DNA of 8,569 bases from Ignatzschineria sp. (GTDB taxonomy: Bacteria > Pseudomonadota > Gammaproteobacteria > Cardiobacteriales > Wohlfahrtiimonadaceae). The translations under genes and the position numbers were made by a program. This document shows, in pieces, positions 6,817 through 8,569 of the stretch. Where the stretch lies: contig JASLEF010000126.1 in assembly GCA_030151245.1 (NCBI GenBank), positions 1 through 8,569 of the forward strand, written 5' to 3'. Each line of letters opens with the position of its first letter. Position 1 is the first letter of the stretch. The notes under the pieces are model-generated. The model had not been told where the DNA came from. It worked only from the letters and a program-made list of their open reading frames with translations, and searched no databases.

Positions 6817-6861
6817 ATGAAAATTATTATTTATAATTCTCCATATATACCCAAAAATTAA
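6817..6861 (+). CDS. 14-codon mini-ORF between mfd and glmU
   Basis: ATG at 6817 has AAGG (6807-6810) six bases upstream, overlapping the mfd stop region, and encodes MKIIIYNSPYIPKN before a TAA. It could be a leader peptide, the stub of a lost gene or chance. No attenuator-type hairpin with a T-run follows, and no codon enrichment suggests amino acid sensing. I recognise no function. Confidence 0.2.
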   Translation: MKIIIYNSPYIPKN

Positions 6862-6871
6862 AATAGCTTAT

Positions 6872-6899
6872 TTGAATATTTTGCTTAAAGGGTTAGACT
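6872..6899 (+). promoter_or_regulatory. Possible glmU promoter
   Basis: TTGAAT (6872-6877), a 16-base spacer and TAGACT (6894-6899) each match four of six consensus positions. Transcription would begin near 6906, giving glmU a leader of about 70 bases. The 168-base AT-rich gap and the absence of a terminator after mfd leave open both a separate promoter and read-through from mfd. Confidence 0.3.
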
Positions 6900-6976
6900 A
6901 TTCTCCATTAAAAATATTTAACTCCTTAAGCTTATAGACTTAAAAGATAGTTAATACATTATAAAAGGACTTCTCA

Positions 6977-8344
6977 ATGAAAAAACTCTCTATTGTTGTG
7001 CTTGCCGCAGGACTTGGTTCTCGCATGAAATCAGCACTCCCTAAACCGCTTCATAAAATTGGGGGAAAACCAATGTTAGAGCATGTTTTAGAGAGCGCTC
7101 GCAAATTAAACCCCGATCGGTTAGTTGTTGTTTATGGTCATCGCGGAGAAGAGCTGAAAGCTGCATTTACACACCATGAAGATATTACTTGGGCTAAGCA
7201 AGAAACCTTTGAGGGGACGGGAGATGCGATGAAATACGCCCTACCCTACACCATTGAAGATTCCACAGTATTAGTCCTCTATGGTGACACCCCTCTAATT
7301 GATGCTAACACCTTAGAAGAGTTGGTCAAAAATGCCGAGAGAACCCGTCTTAATTGGTTAATCTCAACGGTGGAAAATCCAACAGGATATGGCCGCATCA
7401 TCCGTAATCACAATGACCATATGGTTGCGATTGTGGAAGAGAAAGATGCAAGTGATGCTGAAAAACAGATTGACGAAATCAATACGGGAATATTTGCCGT
7501 ATGCCAAAAATTCCTAGCAGAAGCACTACCGAAAATTGATAACAACAATCAGCAAGAAGAGTATTACTTAACAGATATTGCGAAACTTGCGGTACAAAAC
7601 AACATTACGATTCACACCTTTAATGAAGAGCCAGAGTTAATTCAAGGCGTCAATGATCGTGTACAGCTCGCAACGCTTGAGCGTTACTATCAAAAAACAA
7701 TGGCAACACAATTAATGTTAAATGGCGTTACCATTGATGATCCAGAATCTTTAACAATCCGTGGAACAGTCCAAAATGATCTCGACTGCCATATTGAACC
7801 GAATGTGATTCTAGAAGGAAATATCGTACTTGGAAAAAATGTGACGATCCGTACAGGCTCGGTTCTTAAAGATGTGGTGATTGGCGATAATACAACAATC
7901 CACCCCTATTCCGTTATCGAGAAAGCTTCTATCGGTCAAAAGGCGGATATTGGCCCATTTGCGAGAATTCGTGAAAATACAAAACTTGGCGACAACACTC
8001 GTATTGGAAACTTTGTAGAGACTAAAAATACTACCTTAGGAAATGGCTCTAAAGCAGGTCACCTCACTTATTTAGGTGATGCGACTATTGGCGAGGAGAG
8101 TAATATTGGGGCAGGAACAATTACCTGCAACTATGATGGTGCCAAAAAATATAAAACAATTATCGGTGATCATACTTTTATTGGCTCTAATAGCTCTTTA
8201 GTCGCACCTTTAGTGATTGGCAATTACTCCACAACAGCAGCAGGATCAATTGTCCCTAAAGATGTCAAAGATCATGAGCTAGTTCGCAATAAGCTAGAGG
8301 TAGTTCATGTTGAAAACTGGGAACAGCCTAAAAAAGAGTCGTAG
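6977..8344 (+). CDS. glmU: Bifunctional UDP-GlcNAc synthesis enzyme GlmU
   Basis: A 455-residue GlmU, one residue shorter than that of E. coli. It acetylates glucosamine-1-phosphate with acetyl-CoA and then joins the product to UTP, making UDP-GlcNAc for peptidoglycan and lipopolysaccharide in the cytoplasm. The uridylyltransferase domain (about 1-228) has LAAGLGSRMKSALPKPLH (9-26, Lys23), Gln75, GTGDA (80-84), YGD (102-104, Asp104) and GVND with Asn226. The left-handed beta-helix acetyltransferase domain (about 250-455) has hexapeptide repeats, Arg332, Lys350, the catalytic KAGHLTYLG with His362, and GAGTITCNYDG. All key residues I know are present. AAAGGA lies seven bases before the ATG. 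The motif GTGDA has Asp where E. coli has His (GTGHA). The gene stands alone between mfd and a strong terminator. The usual partner glmS is not in the window. Confidence 0.98.
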   Translation: MKKLSIVVLAAGLGSRMKSALPKPLHKIGGKPMLEHVLESARKLNPDRLVVVYGHRGEELKAAFTHHEDITWAKQETFEGTGDAMKYALPYTIEDSTVLVLYGDTPLIDANTLEELVKNAERTRLNWLISTVENPTGYGRIIRNHNDHMVAIVEEKDASDAEKQIDEINTGIFAVCQKFLAEALPKIDNNNQQEEYYLTDIAKLAVQNNITIHTFNEEPELIQGVNDRVQLATLERYYQKTMATQLMLNGVTIDDPESLTIRGTVQNDLDCHIEPNVILEGNIVLGKNVTIRTGSVLKDVVIGDNTTIHPYSVIEKASIGQKADIGPFARIRENTKLGDNTRIGNFVETKNTTLGNGSKAGHLTYLGDATIGEESNIGAGTITCNYDGAKKYKTIIGDHTFIGSNSSLVAPLVIGNYSTTAAGSIVPKDVKDHELVRNKLEVVHVENWEQPKKES

Positions 8345-8377
8345 ATTACCAGGATCATAAAAAAGCTTAAAATACTC

Positions 8378-8410
8378 AAGCGAATCTTCTTAAACAGGGA
8401 AGATTCGCTT
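8378..8410 (+). terminator. Intrinsic terminator of glmU
   Basis: AAGCGAATCTTC (8378-8389) and GAAGATTCGCTT (8399-8410) form a perfect 12-bp stem with a 9-base loop. The descending arm runs into CTTTATTATC. It starts 34 bases after the glmU stop codon. The T-run is short but the stem is strong, so this should be an efficient rho-independent terminator for the mfd-glmU segment. Confidence 0.85.
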
Positions 8411-8470
8411 TATTATCATTAAGGTAACAAAAAAAACAGGGAGAGAAGAGAAGTCTAAAAAGAGCTGTTA

Positions 8471-8485
8471 AGTCAATACTTGACT
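8471..8485. repeat. Palindrome AGTCAA-TAC-TTGACT
   Basis: A perfect 6-bp inverted repeat with a 3-base centre. Its right arm is itself a -35-like TTGACT. Flanking AAAAGAG (8458-8464) and CTCTTTT (8484-8490) are also complementary, separated on the left by an extra CTGTTAAG. It could be an operator covering the -35 of the predicted promoter. Confidence 0.35.
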
Positions 8486-8521
8486 CTTTTCAAGATATTA
8501 CATAATTTTTGATGATATAAT
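8480..8521 (+). promoter_or_regulatory. Rightward promoter region at the window end
   Basis: Two overlapping options are present. TTGACT (8480-8485) with a 15-base spacer and CATAAT (8501-8506) is one. The other is an extended -10, TGATATAAT (8513-8521), without a good -35 at the normal distance. Either would transcribe toward the right edge. The perfect TATAAT with its TGn is the stronger single element. Confidence 0.45.
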
Positions 8522-8533
8522 ATTCCCATTCTA

Positions 8534-8569
8534 ATGAAACAAGCTGTTAAAGAACATAAGCGCCAAGAG
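8534..8569 (+). CDS. Possible start of a gene cut by the right edge
   Basis: ATG at 8534 opens a frame of 12 codons to the window end, reading MKQAVKEHKRQE, a basic, hydrophilic start. It follows the predicted -10 (8516-8521) by 12 bases. If that promoter is used, the mRNA would be almost leaderless. With the upstream -10 the leader would be about 20 bases. No ribosome-binding site is visible. I do not recognise the product, and it may not be a gene. Confidence 0.25.
   Translation, partial: MKQAVKEHKRQE

Noticed and set aside
8538..8551. 14-base match (AACAAGCTGTTAAA) to a segment within pxpA near 1120-1133
   Set aside because: A single 14-base match in 8.5 kb is within chance expectation, and one copy is inside conserved coding sequence.
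8546..8556. rRNA boxA-like sequence (TGTTCTTTAAC) on the minus strand
   Set aside because: It resembles the boxA antiterminator, but a 16S gene would have to follow to the left, where only the glmU terminator and glmU are found.

Overview
The window looks like chromosomal DNA of a moderately AT-rich gammaproteobacterium. Mfd, GlmU and the RDD membrane protein have the gammaproteobacterial architecture and lengths. A Cardiobacteriales-type host such as Ignatzschineria or Wohlfahrtiimonas is only a guess, from base composition and general feel. I see no phage, IS, CRISPR, tRNA or rRNA genes.

Left part (about 1-1965): a divergently arranged accessory metabolic locus. A LysR-type regulator reads rightwards. 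A leftward unit encodes a LamB/YcsF (PxpA-type) protein, then two tandem 76-residue biotin carrier proteins, and then, at the window edge, the first codons of another gene. PxpA plus short biotin carriers is the known front of a locus that normally continues with a biotin carboxylase (AccC-like) and the PxpB/PxpC (KipI/KipA) pair. These would lie beyond base 1. The LysR protein is the obvious candidate regulator. Three points stand out. The two carrier genes are a recent tandem duplication, 57 of 76 residues identical. The 380-base gap between pxpA and the first carrier holds a sigma70-like promoter, a hairpin and what may be the decayed start of a third carrier copy. pxpA most likely starts at a TTG codon.

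Middle and right (about 2940-8410): a housekeeping segment, all rightward. It holds an RDD-family membrane protein, mfd (transcription-repair coupling factor) 3 bases downstream, a 168-base AT-rich gap with a possible 14-codon mini-ORF, and glmU (bifunctional UDP-GlcNAc synthesis enzyme). glmU ends at a strong 12-bp intrinsic terminator. The last 110 bases hold promoter-like elements, a TTGACT-centred palindrome and perhaps the first 12 codons of another rightward gene.

Most of the window is ordinary. The part that deserves a second look is the duplicated carrier locus and its unusual intergenic DNA.
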